This document shows positions 1 to 8,018 of a stretch of 64,000 nt of DNA, piece after piece. The notes under the pieces were generated by a model that saw only the letters and a program-made list of their open reading frames with translations, had not been told where the DNA came from and did no database searches. The position numbers and the translations under genes are program-made. The DNA is from Clostridiales bacterium (GTDB lineage Bacteria; Bacillota; Clostridia; Saccharofermentanales; Saccharofermentanaceae), in contig JAGCVX010000037.1 in NCBI GenBank assembly GCA_017962145.1, positions 62,001-126,000 on the forward strand, written 5' to 3'. Each line of letters opens with the position of its first letter. Within the stretch, counting starts at the first letter, position 1.

Positions 1-2
1 GC

Positions 3-164
3 GATCCGACGCCGAGCGAAGAAGATTATCTCGCAACTGCAGGTCTGTTGGAAGCAGGAAATTTAATGGGAATCGAGATAAAAGACCACATTGTAGTGGG
101 AAGAGGCATTTCGATAAGTATGCAAAGTCAAGGAATGATGGAGGTTAGAAGTAATGAAGACTGA
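3..164 (+). CDS. radC: RadC family JAB-domain protein, C-terminal fragment
   Basis: The window opens inside this gene. The last 53 codons in the frame starting at base 3 contain the RadC C-terminal signature: a DPTPSEED segment, then an AGLLEAGNLMGIEIKDHI stretch and the VVGRG strand. In this family the Asp of the (S)GDPTPS motif is a zinc ligand of the JAMM-like fold; its preceding residues lie outside the window. RadC proteins are JAB1/MPN-fold proteins of uncertain role. The TGA stop at 162-164 overlaps the start of the DUF5688 gene by 11 bases, so the two are translationally close. The position upstream of mreC matches the radC-mre synteny common in Firmicutes. Confidence 0.85.
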   Translation, partial: DPTPSEEDYLATAGLLEAGNLMGIEIKDHIVVGRGISISMQSQGMMEVRSNED

Positions 165-1101
165 AAATAAGGTAAAACCAGAAAAGCTTTCGTTTGACAA
201 ATTCAGGTCGGCATTTCGGGACAGATATGAGTGCGCATTTCCGGAACTTACGAAGAATTACACGCTTTCTGAGCAGCTGATCAAGAAAAACAACAGGGAA
301 TTGCATGGGCTTGTAGTAAGAGGAAGAAATACCCGCGTTGCTCCTGTTTTCTACTACGAAGACTTTTATGAGGCGTATAAGAAAGGAACATCGATCGATG
401 ACTGTATCGGAAAGATCATCCAGTTTATGAATACGAATAAGATGCCGGATGAGGATTTCGGTGACTTTCTTTCCAGCTGGAAACGCGTAAAAGACCATCT
501 CATCGTCAAATTGATCTGTAGAAAGACGAACCACAATATGCTGAAAGAGACACCTTTCCGCGTTTTTGGAGATATGGCCGTTATCGCACAGATCTATGTG
601 GATAATGAAGCACTGGGAAAAGGCGCTGTCACTGTCGACCTTCCGCTTGTTTCACATTGGAATATCTCAGTTTCCGAGCTTTTTGATACCGCTCTTGAAA
701 ATATGCTTAAGTACCATGTCAGGTTTATCAATCTTATGGACTGCGCCAGAGCGGAGGATGAAGAACGCAGCAAGGAGGAAGAAGTTCCGAAGATATATGT
801 GACTACATTCGATGAGTCTTTCTGTGGTGCCGCATCCATGCTTCGTACGGATGAGCTCATTTCGTTTGCAAAGAAGCAGGACAAAGACTTTTATGTCCTT
901 CCGGTATCTGTCCACGAAGTGCTTTTGATCGAAAAACTGGATGAAGTAGACCCGAATCTCATAAAAAGCATGCTTGAGTCGATCAATTCAGATCACGCGG
1001 CAAATGACGAAATCCTTTCCGAACAGATCTTTGTACTCGATCGAAACGACAAGTATCTTCGAAGCGGGGAGGATGGAAAAACAGTCTGTATCGTTGGCTA
1101 G
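154..1101 (+). CDS. DUF5688 family protein of unknown function
   Basis: This 315-residue soluble protein has no signal peptide or membrane segment. Its pattern resembles the DUF5688 family seen in many Lachnospiraceae and relatives: a helical N-terminus, a central VFYYEDFYEAYKKG segment, and a C-terminal half containing YVLPVSVHEVLLIE. No catalytic motif is recognisable. The ATG at 154 follows a GGAGG at 140-144 and overlaps the end of radC, so it is probably cotranscribed with it. It occupies the position between radC and mreC where mreB usually lies, but nothing in the protein resembles an actin-fold ATPase. Function unknown; family assignment is from memory of the family pattern. Confidence 0.75.
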   Translation: MKTENKVKPEKLSFDKFRSAFRDRYECAFPELTKNYTLSEQLIKKNNRELHGLVVRGRNTRVAPVFYYEDFYEAYKKGTSIDDCIGKIIQFMNTNKMPDEDFGDFLSSWKRVKDHLIVKLICRKTNHNMLKETPFRVFGDMAVIAQIYVDNEALGKGAVTVDLPLVSHWNISVSELFDTALENMLKYHVRFINLMDCARAEDEERSKEEEVPKIYVTTFDESFCGAASMLRTDELISFAKKQDKDFYVLPVSVHEVLLIEKLDEVDPNLIKSMLESINSDHAANDEILSEQIFVLDRNDKYLRSGEDGKTVCIVG

Positions 1102-1122
1102 ACTGGATTTTTAGACTATAAT
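1094..1122 (+). promoter_or_regulatory. Probable housekeeping promoter for the mreC operon
   Basis: A TTGGCT box at 1094-1099 and a perfect TATAAT at 1117-1122 are separated by 17 bases, overlapping the end of the DUF5688 gene. Transcription would begin near 1129, about 50 bases before the mreC start. Confidence 0.5.
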
Positions 1123-1181
1123 CAGAATGGTTACATAAAAGTATGGTATACTTTATGAATACTGTTCTGGAGGTCTCGATT

Positions 1182-2159
1182 TTGCGGAGATTATTGGAAA
1201 ACAAGTTTTTTGTGATTGCGCTGGTAACATTGCTTCTTATAGCATTTATTGTATTCAGCGCCGTTCCGGGCAGTCCTCTGTCAAATCTCACAAAGCCTTT
1301 ATCCGTGATCATAGATCCTGTTCAGGCGGTTTTCCAGAAAGCAGGTACCAAGATTTCCGACTTTTATGCCGCGATTGCAGAAGGTATGGAGATCCGTAAA
1401 GAAAATGATGAACTCCGCGCAGAAATCGCGGAATTGGAATATGAAGTTCAGCAGGGTGAAGAAGCAAAGATCCGCTGGGAAGAACTCAAAAGTGCTTTTT
1501 CCATTCAGGACTCTTTCGAAAACTACCATATTCAGGGTGCATCGGTGTTGACGCGTGAATCTGATGAGTGGTTCAGTGTTATCCGAATCAATGTCGGTAC
1601 GGACAATGGTATCGATGCTTCTGAAACGTCATTTGCAGTTGTAGACGCACGAATGAATCTTGTTGGACGAGTCATGACTACGGATAACGATTCTTCAAAG
1701 GTTCTGCCGCTTTTGCACGAAGGTTTTTCCGTAAGTGCGAAAGTCAATGTTGTAAATGGTGCCGTTGTTCTTGTGACCGGTGATATTTCTTTGAAAAATG
1801 ATGGTTTGTGTCTGGTCACAAGAATTCCTTCGAATATCGAGCTGCAAGTCGGCGACGAGCTCGTTACGAGCGGTGAGGGAGGCCTTTTTCCGGCAGGTAT
1901 TCCGATTGGCGTGATCGAATCCTTCGATAACTCGGATCCGGATAACATCACGGCTACACTTCGTCCTTATGCGTCGATCTCGGACATCAAGGATGTATTT
2001 ATCATGGTCCCGAATACTGAAGAAGATATGAAGACAACAGATCCGTCTGCTTCAGAAACAACTCCTGCTCCGGCAGAAACGAAGCCGGTCGATTCGGAGA
2101 CTACACCGCCTTCTGATAATGGCGGCGAAACTACTGGTGGTGATGCGCCAAATGACTAA
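1182..2159 (+). CDS. mreC: Rod shape-determining protein MreC
   Basis: MreC is the periplasm-facing scaffold of the elongasome that organises PBP2/RodA wall synthesis. The protein has one N-terminal transmembrane helix (about residues 7-27), a coiled-coil rich in Glu and Lys (about 60-95), and the beta-rich MreC core ending near residue 280 with GDELVTSGEGGLFPAGIPIG. A low-complexity Thr/Ser/Pro/Glu tail follows. I choose the TTG at 1182 because GGAGG at 1169-1173 lies eight bases upstream and translation then begins directly before the membrane helix. An ATG further upstream (1155) lacks a well-placed site. It overlaps mreD by eight bases. mreB is not next to it, which is unusual. Confidence 0.93.
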   Translation: MRRLLENKFFVIALVTLLLIAFIVFSAVPGSPLSNLTKPLSVIIDPVQAVFQKAGTKISDFYAAIAEGMEIRKENDELRAEIAELEYEVQQGEEAKIRWEELKSAFSIQDSFENYHIQGASVLTRESDEWFSVIRINVGTDNGIDASETSFAVVDARMNLVGRVMTTDNDSSKVLPLLHEGFSVSAKVNVVNGAVVLVTGDISLKNDGLCLVTRIPSNIELQVGDELVTSGEGGLFPAGIPIGVIESFDNSDPDNITATLRPYASISDIKDVFIMVPNTEEDMKTTDPSASETTPAPAETKPVDSETTPPSDNGGETTGGDAPND

Positions 2160-2769
2160 GCAGCAGCGTGCGCGTCAGGTTATCCTTTATATCGTCTATA
2201 TCACAACCGTATGCTGTGTTCAGGTTACGTTTTCCAGATCCTTGCACTTTTTCGGAAAAACGCCTGATCTTATGCTGATATTTGTTGTCCTGGCAGGTTA
2301 TTTGTTTGGAACCAAGGACGGCATAGCAGCTGGTGTGGTTGTCGGCATTTTCAGAGACTATTTTTCCGGCCCGGTTATCTCCGGAATCGATAAAGAGCCG
2401 GTTGCGGTTCTTGGAATCGGTCTTCTCGCATTTTTCTATGTCGGCCTACTGTCGTCTGTTCTTTTCAGAAAAAAGTTCCGAAGAAAGTTTTCTCTGGGTA
2501 TTCTTCAGGTTGGCATGATCTCGCTCATGTATTATTCGGCCGGTCATGTGATTTCCTGGCTGTATCTTACTCTGTCCGGAAACTTGACGGAGTATTATTC
2601 TTTGCGATATATCATTCTTGACAGCATCCTTCCGCAAGTCGTGATCAATTTGATATTTGCGGTGCCGCTCCTGCTGCTTTTGCGCTTTGCAGGTCCGTAT
2701 AAAAAGGGTGTGCGCTCGTCTTTGGTTGATGGTTATAGTATGGAGGATCGTAAGTGGCAAAGCATATAG
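2152..2769 (+). CDS. mreD: Rod shape-determining protein MreD
   Basis: This is a small polytopic membrane protein of about 205 residues with five or six hydrophobic helices and the MreD-like KTPDLMLIFVVLAGYLFG segment followed by GIAAGVVVGIFRDYFSG. MreD partners MreC in the elongation complex. The ATG at 2152 overlaps the mreC stop and is preceded by GGTGGTG at 2136-2142; an in-frame ATG at 2143 is the alternative. The gene overlaps the start of the PBP gene by 16 bases, so mreC, mreD and the PBP form one operon with translational coupling. Confidence 0.9.
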   Translation: MTKQQRARQVILYIVYITTVCCVQVTFSRSLHFFGKTPDLMLIFVVLAGYLFGTKDGIAAGVVVGIFRDYFSGPVISGIDKEPVAVLGIGLLAFFYVGLLSSVLFRKKFRRKFSLGILQVGMISLMYYSAGHVISWLYLTLSGNLTEYYSLRYIILDSILPQVVINLIFAVPLLLLLRFAGPYKKGVRSSLVDGYSMEDRKWQSI

Positions 2770-5099
2770 ACGACAATAATTTATATGTTTTTGACGAGGA
2801 TCACGTATCCGCCAGTCAGCGTCCCAATTCGACATCCTGGCTTGACCGTTTCCTTGGGTTTGTAACCAGTCGATACTTCGTACTTGGCGCGATTTTCTGC
2901 GTGTTTGGATTTTTGATCCTGGTCATGACCGTGTCGCTTCAGTTCTCCGATGCTGCAAAGAAGATCTCGGCAAGTTCGGTCGGTGTTTCTCATCAGTACG
3001 TCGTTCCTGCCCCTCGTGGTGACATTGTAGACAGAAACGGCCGAGTTATTGCTACCAGCCAGGAGATCAATGTATTGATGATCGCAAATTCCGGTCTGGA
3101 TGATGATGCGCTGAACAGTATGTGTCTGGAACTTTCTTATCTCCTTGACGAGTATAATTGTGTTCCGGTTGCGGATCTTGACGAATACTTCGCTGTGAAT
3201 CCGTATACATTCTTGAAATCGGATGAGGAAATTGCCCTTTGGCAGACTAACCGTAACCTTTTCGGTCTGAAGGAACCGAATATAAATACGGTCGTCACTT
3301 ATTCGGATGACTATGTTAAGAGTGATCCGCAGGTATTTTTCCTTTATCTTCGTAAGAAATTCGGAGTAGACGAGAACTATTCTGAAGAAGAAGCATATAG
3401 AATTGTCAGACTGCGTTACCAGATCTTCATGGATAACTGGTCATTCTTGACGGGTACTCCGGTTGTATTTGCAAAAGATGTTCCGGAAGATCTTATCCGC
3501 ATTTTGATGGAACAGAACTATCACTATATGGGAATCATCCCAAATAAGGAATACAGACGAATCTATACGCCTCTTGCTAAGATTTCGTCTCACGTTGTCG
3601 GCTATGTTGGTAAGATCTCCCAGGAACGTCTTGCCGAGCTTTCCACTGTCGGCTATCTGGCATCGGACCTTGTCGGACAAGCCGGTGTTGAAGCGCAGAT
3701 GGAAAGATATCTGCATGGTCAATATGGTGAAAAACCCTATAATATCTGGTCTACAGACGAAGAAAACGGTATTTTCTACGATTCCCGCCTGGGAATTGAT
3801 CCTGTACCGGGTGCAACGGTTGAACTGACCATAGATACAAATCTCCAGCAGGTTGGTATTAACGCGATCAAAGACTATATCGCGGCTGCGATCCGTGAAG
3901 AAGAGATCCATCCGAAAGGATATAAGACTGCTTCCGCCGGCGCGTTTGTCATGATGAATGTAAAAACCGGTGAAGTACTGGCTATGGGTTCTTATCCGGA
4001 TTATGACCCGAATGACTTCGTATTGTCCATGGAAGGTGACATTCAGGCCAAAGAACAAGTTAAGTATTATCTGGGAATTGACGAATATCAGGAGATCACT
4101 GCTGTTGATACGCCGCTTTATAACCGAGCGATCGGTTCCATGTATCCGCCGGGATCAACCTTCAAGATGGTAACGGCGCTGGCAGCATTGGATTGCGGTC
4201 GTATCACGCCTTCTTATAGTGAAGTGCGCTGCGTCAGTCCTACGGATTTCGGCGGCATGCCCTGGAAGTGTCTGGAAAAACCTGACACCGGTCATGGTAT
4301 TCTGGACCTTACATCCGGTCTGGCAACTTCCTGCAATATCTATTTTGCAACGCTCGGCGTAGATACCACGATAAATGAGATCGATCGTATCGGCGCAGCT
4401 TTAGGTCTGGGTAAACTTACCGGTATTGACCTCCCCGGTGAGATTCCCGGCGTTCGTGCGAATCGTGTGAATAAGCGTCTGCTTCGTCAGTCCAGTATCG
4501 ATGAAGATAAAGAGTGGCACGTGGCGGATACCGCACAGGCAGCGATCGGACAGTTCGACAACTGCTTTACCGTAATTCAGCTCGCACGCTATACTGCGGC
4601 ACTTGCTACCAATACCCTGGTTACACCGCATGTCATTAACCGTGTTGTCGCGGCGGATGGCTCGATTCTGTATACAGGTTCGACGGAAGCGATTCCTTGC
4701 GGATTTGATCAGAGCTATCTGGATGCGATCCATGTCGGCATGCGCGCCGTTGTTACGAGCGAGCAGGGTACTGCCCATGACCGCCTCGGAGACCTTCCGA
4801 TTCCGGTAGCCTGTAAGACCGGTACGGCTGAGACCGGTTTTGAGGAGATCAAAAAGGAATATTCCAACGGTTTGTTTGTTTGCTACGCCCCTTCTGATGA
4901 TCCGGAGATCTGCATCGCTCTTTGTATTGAGAAAGGTGAGTGGGGATCTTATACAAGTGATATTGCTAAGAAGCTGCTTCTTGCATATTTTGGTCTTCCG
5001 GATCCGAAAGAAGACGCTCCGATTCAAACTACTCCTCCGATCGGTGATGTGGGCGCCCCGACGCCAACTCCGACACCGACCCCTGAACCTCAGGGATAA
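2754..5099 (+). CDS. mrdA: Penicillin-binding protein 2 (elongasome transpeptidase)
   Basis: This 781-residue class B PBP crosslinks peptidoglycan during side-wall elongation. It has one transmembrane helix (about residues 40-63), a dimerisation/pedestal domain beginning with the APRGDIVDRNGRVIA motif, and a transpeptidase domain. The active-site motifs are complete: STFK at 468-471 with the acylated serine, SCN at 526-528, and KTG at 688-690. The C-terminus ends in a Thr-Pro repeat tail. The start is GTG at 2754, seven bases after GGAGG at 2742-2746. It is longer than the typical 600-700 residues because of an insertion of roughly 100 residues in the N-terminal domain. It is last in the mreCD operon; rodA does not follow. 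Confidence 0.93.
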   Translation: MAKHIDDNNLYVFDEDHVSASQRPNSTSWLDRFLGFVTSRYFVLGAIFCVFGFLILVMTVSLQFSDAAKKISASSVGVSHQYVVPAPRGDIVDRNGRVIATSQEINVLMIANSGLDDDALNSMCLELSYLLDEYNCVPVADLDEYFAVNPYTFLKSDEEIALWQTNRNLFGLKEPNINTVVTYSDDYVKSDPQVFFLYLRKKFGVDENYSEEEAYRIVRLRYQIFMDNWSFLTGTPVVFAKDVPEDLIRILMEQNYHYMGIIPNKEYRRIYTPLAKISSHVVGYVGKISQERLAELSTVGYLASDLVGQAGVEAQMERYLHGQYGEKPYNIWSTDEENGIFYDSRLGIDPVPGATVELTIDTNLQQVGINAIKDYIAAAIREEEIHPKGYKTASAGAFVMMNVKTGEVLAMGSYPDYDPNDFVLSMEGDIQAKEQVKYYLGIDEYQEITAVDTPLYNRAIGSMYPPGSTFKMVTALAALDCGRITPSYSEVRCVSPTDFGGMPWKCLEKPDTGHGILDLTSGLATSCNIYFATLGVDTTINEIDRIGAALGLGKLTGIDLPGEIPGVRANRVNKRLLRQSSIDEDKEWHVADTAQAAIGQFDNCFTVIQLARYTAALATNTLVTPHVINRVVAADGSILYTGSTEAIPCGFDQSYLDAIHVGMRAVVTSEQGTAHDRLGDLPIPVACKTGTAETGFEEIKKEYSNGLFVCYAPSDDPEICIALCIEKGEWGSYTSDIAKKLLLAYFGLPDPKEDAPIQTTPPIGDVGAPTPTPTPTPEPQG

Positions 5100-5134
5100 A
5101 ACATCGGTTTTTCGTGCAATTTGTTAAGTTTTGG

Positions 5135-5163
5135 TTGAAGTTTTTGTGTTCTATTAGTAGAAT
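5135..5163 (+). promoter_or_regulatory. Promoter of the MgsA-like/MBL gene pair
   Basis: TTGAAG at 5135-5140 and TAGAAT at 5158-5163 are separated by 17 bases, 30 bases before the downstream ATG and after the stop of the PBP gene. Confidence 0.55.
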
Positions 5164-5192
5164 ATGAATATATCATCGTGGAGGCGTCGAGA

Positions 5193-5597
5193 ATGAAGAT
5201 CGTTATTATGGCTGACAATCGAAAGAATGAACTTCTTGTTAATTTCTGTATTGCTTATCGCCAGCTCCTCTCGAAACATACTCTGATTTCATTGCATAAC
5301 ACGGCAACGCTCCTTGAGTCTGCTGCTGATTTAAGTGTGGTTGGTCTGTCCACGGACTATTCCGGTGGTTTTGATCAGCTTGCTTCGCGTGCGGAATATA
5401 ATGAGATCGACTCGGTGATTTATCTTAGAGACACGCAGCTTACGAATTATAACGAGATCAATCCGCTCTTGAAGGCTTGCGATTATAACAGCATTCCGTA
5501 TGCTACCAATCTTGCCAGCGCCGAGATATTGATTTTGGCTATCGACCGTGGTGACCTCGATTGGCGTGATCTTGTACGTGAGAATAATGCTTTCTGA
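5193..5597 (+). CDS. Degenerate methylglyoxal synthase homologue
   Basis: This 134-residue protein is clearly of the MgsA family: an N-terminal KIVIMADNRKNELLVNFC segment, EYNEIDSVIYLRD, and a typical C-terminus with IPYATNLASAEILI and RGDLDWRDLV. Key residues of methylglyoxal synthase (dihydroxyacetone phosphate to methylglyoxal) are changed. The phosphate-binding TGTTG loop reads HNTAT, the GGDQQ motif reads GGFDQ, and the catalytic His of the PHDPD segment aligns with Asn85. Activity is therefore doubtful; it may be a binding or regulatory paralogue. The ATG at 5193 follows GGAGG at 5180-5184 by eight bases. In Clostridia mgsA often closes the mre-min-rodA cluster, so the position is ancestral. 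It overlaps the next gene. Confidence 0.75.
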   Translation: MKIVIMADNRKNELLVNFCIAYRQLLSKHTLISLHNTATLLESAADLSVVGLSTDYSGGFDQLASRAEYNEIDSVIYLRDTQLTNYNEINPLLKACDYNSIPYATNLASAEILILAIDRGDLDWRDLVRENNAF

Positions 5598-6231
5598 TAT
5601 TTCCATTCGGATATTCCCTTATGGCCTTGTACAGGCAAACATGTATGTTGTTGCTTTTGGAAAAGAAGCTTTTATTGTTGACCCTTGTGTATCCTGGGAT
5701 GCATGTGAATGCGAGGAGCTGGAAGTAAAGGCCATTCTTTGTACGCATGGTCATTTCGATCATATATCTGAAGCAGAAAGCCTGATTTCGCGTTTTCATT
5801 GTCCGATATATATTACTCCGCAGGACAGCGAAATGCTTTCCAGCGCGAAATTGAACCATTCTTTGAATTTCGGACTGAAGATCGAAACGCAAGCTGAACC
5901 GGAACTTTTCCAAAAAGCTGTGTACTCTGCGCTTGATCTTGGCTTTTCTTCTGATTGTTTCGAGATTTCGGTTATTCCGACACCCGGTCACACTTCCGGA
6001 TCAGTCTGCTTTTTGCTGACTTGCAGACAAAATCCCGATGAAAAGTATATGTTCACAGGAGATATGCTTTTTGCAGGCAGTGTCGGACGTACGGATCTGG
6101 GTGGTTCTTTTTCTGAGATGCAGAATTCAATCGAAGTCTTGAAACAAATGGATGATTCGATCGTTTGCTTCCCGGGCCATGGTGATAGGACTATATTGGG
6201 TCAGGAAAAGAAATATAACCCGTTTTTCTGA
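5587..6231 (+). CDS. Glyoxalase II-like metallo-beta-lactamase-fold hydrolase
   Basis: This 214-residue MBL-fold protein carries the metal site THGHFDH (HxHxDH) near residues 54-60, TPGHTSGS, FTGDMLFAGSVGRTD, and the last histidine in FPGHGD. The pattern is that of small YcbL/GloB-like thioester or glutathione-type hydrolases. It is cytosolic, with no signal peptide. The ATG at 5587 overlaps the MgsA-like gene by 11 bases, so the two are coupled. A link to methylglyoxal or thiol-conjugate metabolism is an inference from this pairing. No close terminator follows; the downstream gene has its own possible promoter. Confidence 0.85.
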   Translation: MLSDISIRIFPYGLVQANMYVVAFGKEAFIVDPCVSWDACECEELEVKAILCTHGHFDHISEAESLISRFHCPIYITPQDSEMLSSAKLNHSLNFGLKIETQAEPELFQKAVYSALDLGFSSDCFEISVIPTPGHTSGSVCFLLTCRQNPDEKYMFTGDMLFAGSVGRTDLGGSFSEMQNSIEVLKQMDDSIVCFPGHGDRTILGQEKKYNPFF

Positions 6232-6308
6232 TTCCTAATAGAAACGGCGAAGTTTCATGCTTTTGTCGTGATTTGTCGAATTTGATTCCTTTATGCTGAA
6301 CACCTTCT

Positions 6309-6317
6309 TGCTATATT
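6309..6317 (+). promoter_or_regulatory. Possible extended -10 promoter for the pseudopilin-like genes
   Basis: TGC directly precedes TATATT (6312-6317), an extended -10 arrangement, 19 bases before the ATG at 6337. No convincing -35 box is seen. Confidence 0.35.
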
Positions 6318-6336
6318 GAAGCAGGAGGTGATTTTT

Positions 6337-6609
6337 ATGCATACAGTAGAGTGCGCAGCTGTATTTTCTCTGGTTTTTGCGGTTCTTTGTTCAATCGTTT
6401 CCATGAATCCGGTGATGTATTTAAAAACACATGATCTGGCGGAGCTATCCGTTCACTGCCAGGATTCGTGTAATAAGAAGACCAGAATATTCGAAGTATT
6501 CGAAAAACAAAACCAAACGGATGTGTGGAAGGTCGAGAACAGTTGTCCGGAAAAGGCATATAGACTCTCAAAGGGTGTCAGGGACTCTTTTGGGATCATG
6601 CTTGGGTAA
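6337..6609 (+). CDS. Small TadE/pseudopilin-like membrane protein
   Basis: This 90-residue protein begins HTVECAAVFSLVFAVLCSIV, reminiscent of the TVEAA-plus-hydrophobic-helix start of TadE/TadF and Flp-type pseudopilins, with a Glu at position 5. The rest is a soluble tail without a known motif. The ATG at 6337 follows a strong AGGAGGTGA site at 6323-6331. It is followed 11 bases later by the DUF5702-like gene, so it belongs to a three-gene set of pilin-like proteins. No prepilin peptidase or TadA ATPase is in the window. Family assignment is tentative. Confidence 0.55.
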   Translation: MHTVECAAVFSLVFAVLCSIVSMNPVMYLKTHDLAELSVHCQDSCNKKTRIFEVFEKQNQTDVWKVENSCPEKAYRLSKGVRDSFGIMLG

Positions 6610-6620
6610 GGAGGCTCGTT

Positions 6621-8018
6621 ATGAAGAAGAAACTGCTTGGGAGACACGGAACGATCACCGTGTTTCTTTGTATTATCCTTTCAGCAATCATAATTCTGGA
6701 GAGTATCTACATTTCCGGTGCTAATGAAAGAAAGAGGGAGGTGATCCTAACCGAGGCGGTATCCCATCAGGTTGAGCAGATCATGTCACAGTTCAATCGT
6801 GATTATCTGAACTGGTATGGCGTGTATGTGCTTCAGTCTGTTGATTCCGGTGATTCTGTGTTTCGTTCCATGACAGAAGAGCTGGATGAAGCCTCGTTTC
6901 AATATGAATTGACCGGACACTTTAGCAATTCTGATCTTGCAAGTTGTATTTCGGACTATATGCGGCTTCGCGGATTTGCTTTTGAAGGTGAGAAGATGCT
7001 GGAGAGGCTTGGCTGTTCGATTTCAGATCTTACAGGCGATCCGAATCTTTCCGGGAAAGGTGTTTCCACTTTTCTGCCTACGTTTAAGAAGTATCTGAAG
7101 AATCAGGAAAAATGGGAATCTATATTCAAAACACTAAAAGAAGTGGGTACTTTAGTCGGACTCGAAGACAAACTTGAAGATTTCTTCGATTTTGTAGATG
7201 AACTGATGCTTGCCTGGGAAGAAAACAGCAGTGCAACTTTGCAAATAGGCGATTCTTCGGTTTTGGTTTCCTTGTTTGATCCTTCGTGTATCGGAGAATT
7301 GACGAAAGCGTTTGATGCTTACATGGATGCGGATCTTCCGGGAATTGTTGATCGTCTTTTGATGAATGAGTATGCTTCGTTTCAATTTGACAGTAGATTA
7401 ACAGGCTATAAGACAGCTGAAGGCGAGGATCCGGACCATAATATGCTTGGCATCTCATTTACTGATATACATGGGACGAATCAATGCGATATCGAATACT
7501 TGATGTGCGGTACAAATAGCAGTTTTTTGAATAATCTTGGCTCTTCCCAGATTATTTTCGGGATGCGCTTGATCCTGGATATGAGCGCATACATGATGGA
7601 TTCATCGAAAAAGGAACTGGCACTGGGCATTGCAGAGATCCTTTCGATCGTTATCGCTGTCATTTCTGCGGGAACGATCGTGATTGAACCTTCTGTACTG
7701 AAGTATTTTGTTCTTTTTGTCATGGCATATGTGCGTGCGCTTTCTGACATGTTTAATTTGATAAGCGGCAAGGAAGTCCCCATGTTTTATAACAAAAAGA
7801 TCACAGAAGGCCTTGGAGAGTTTGCGCAGACCAAATATCGGGACTATTTCCGTATCATGCTGCTTTTTGTTCCTCAGGACACGCTTTTGACCCGTATGCG
7901 AACGATTATCGAACGAGATTGCGGAAGTGATCTGTATACAGGAGTTTCGGCAACAGGAACACTTGGCTCCGGCTATTATGAGGTCAAACGGAGGTATGAG
8001 CTTTATGAGAATCACTAG
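6621..8018 (+). CDS. DUF5702-like Tad-associated membrane protein
   Basis: The 465-residue protein starts with a short basic segment and GTITVFLCIILSAIIILES, the form of DUF5702/TadG-like proteins that accompany Tad/Flp pilus loci in Clostridia. A long extracytoplasmic region follows. A second hydrophobic block lies around residues 335-375, with a soluble end after it. No enzyme motif is visible. The start ATG follows AAGGAGG. The downstream TadE-like gene starts inside its last codons (8005), indicating coupling. The role is presumably in pilus or surface-structure assembly, by family association only. Confidence 0.6.
   Translation: MKKKLLGRHGTITVFLCIILSAIIILESIYISGANERKREVILTEAVSHQVEQIMSQFNRDYLNWYGVYVLQSVDSGDSVFRSMTEELDEASFQYELTGHFSNSDLASCISDYMRLRGFAFEGEKMLERLGCSISDLTGDPNLSGKGVSTFLPTFKKYLKNQEKWESIFKTLKEVGTLVGLEDKLEDFFDFVDELMLAWEENSSATLQIGDSSVLVSLFDPSCIGELTKAFDAYMDADLPGIVDRLLMNEYASFQFDSRLTGYKTAEGEDPDHNMLGISFTDIHGTNQCDIEYLMCGTNSSFLNNLGSSQIIFGMRLILDMSAYMMDSSKKELALGIAEILSIVIAVISAGTIVIEPSVLKYFVLFVMAYVRALSDMFNLISGKEVPMFYNKKITEGLGEFAQTKYRDYFRIMLLFVPQDTLLTRMRTIIERDCGSDLYTGVSATGTLGSGYYEVKRRYELYENH

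Noticed and set aside
5548..5586. An upstream start for the MBL hydrolase
   Set aside because: It would add 13 residues inside the MgsA-like gene without a ribosome site; homologues start near the ATG at 5587.
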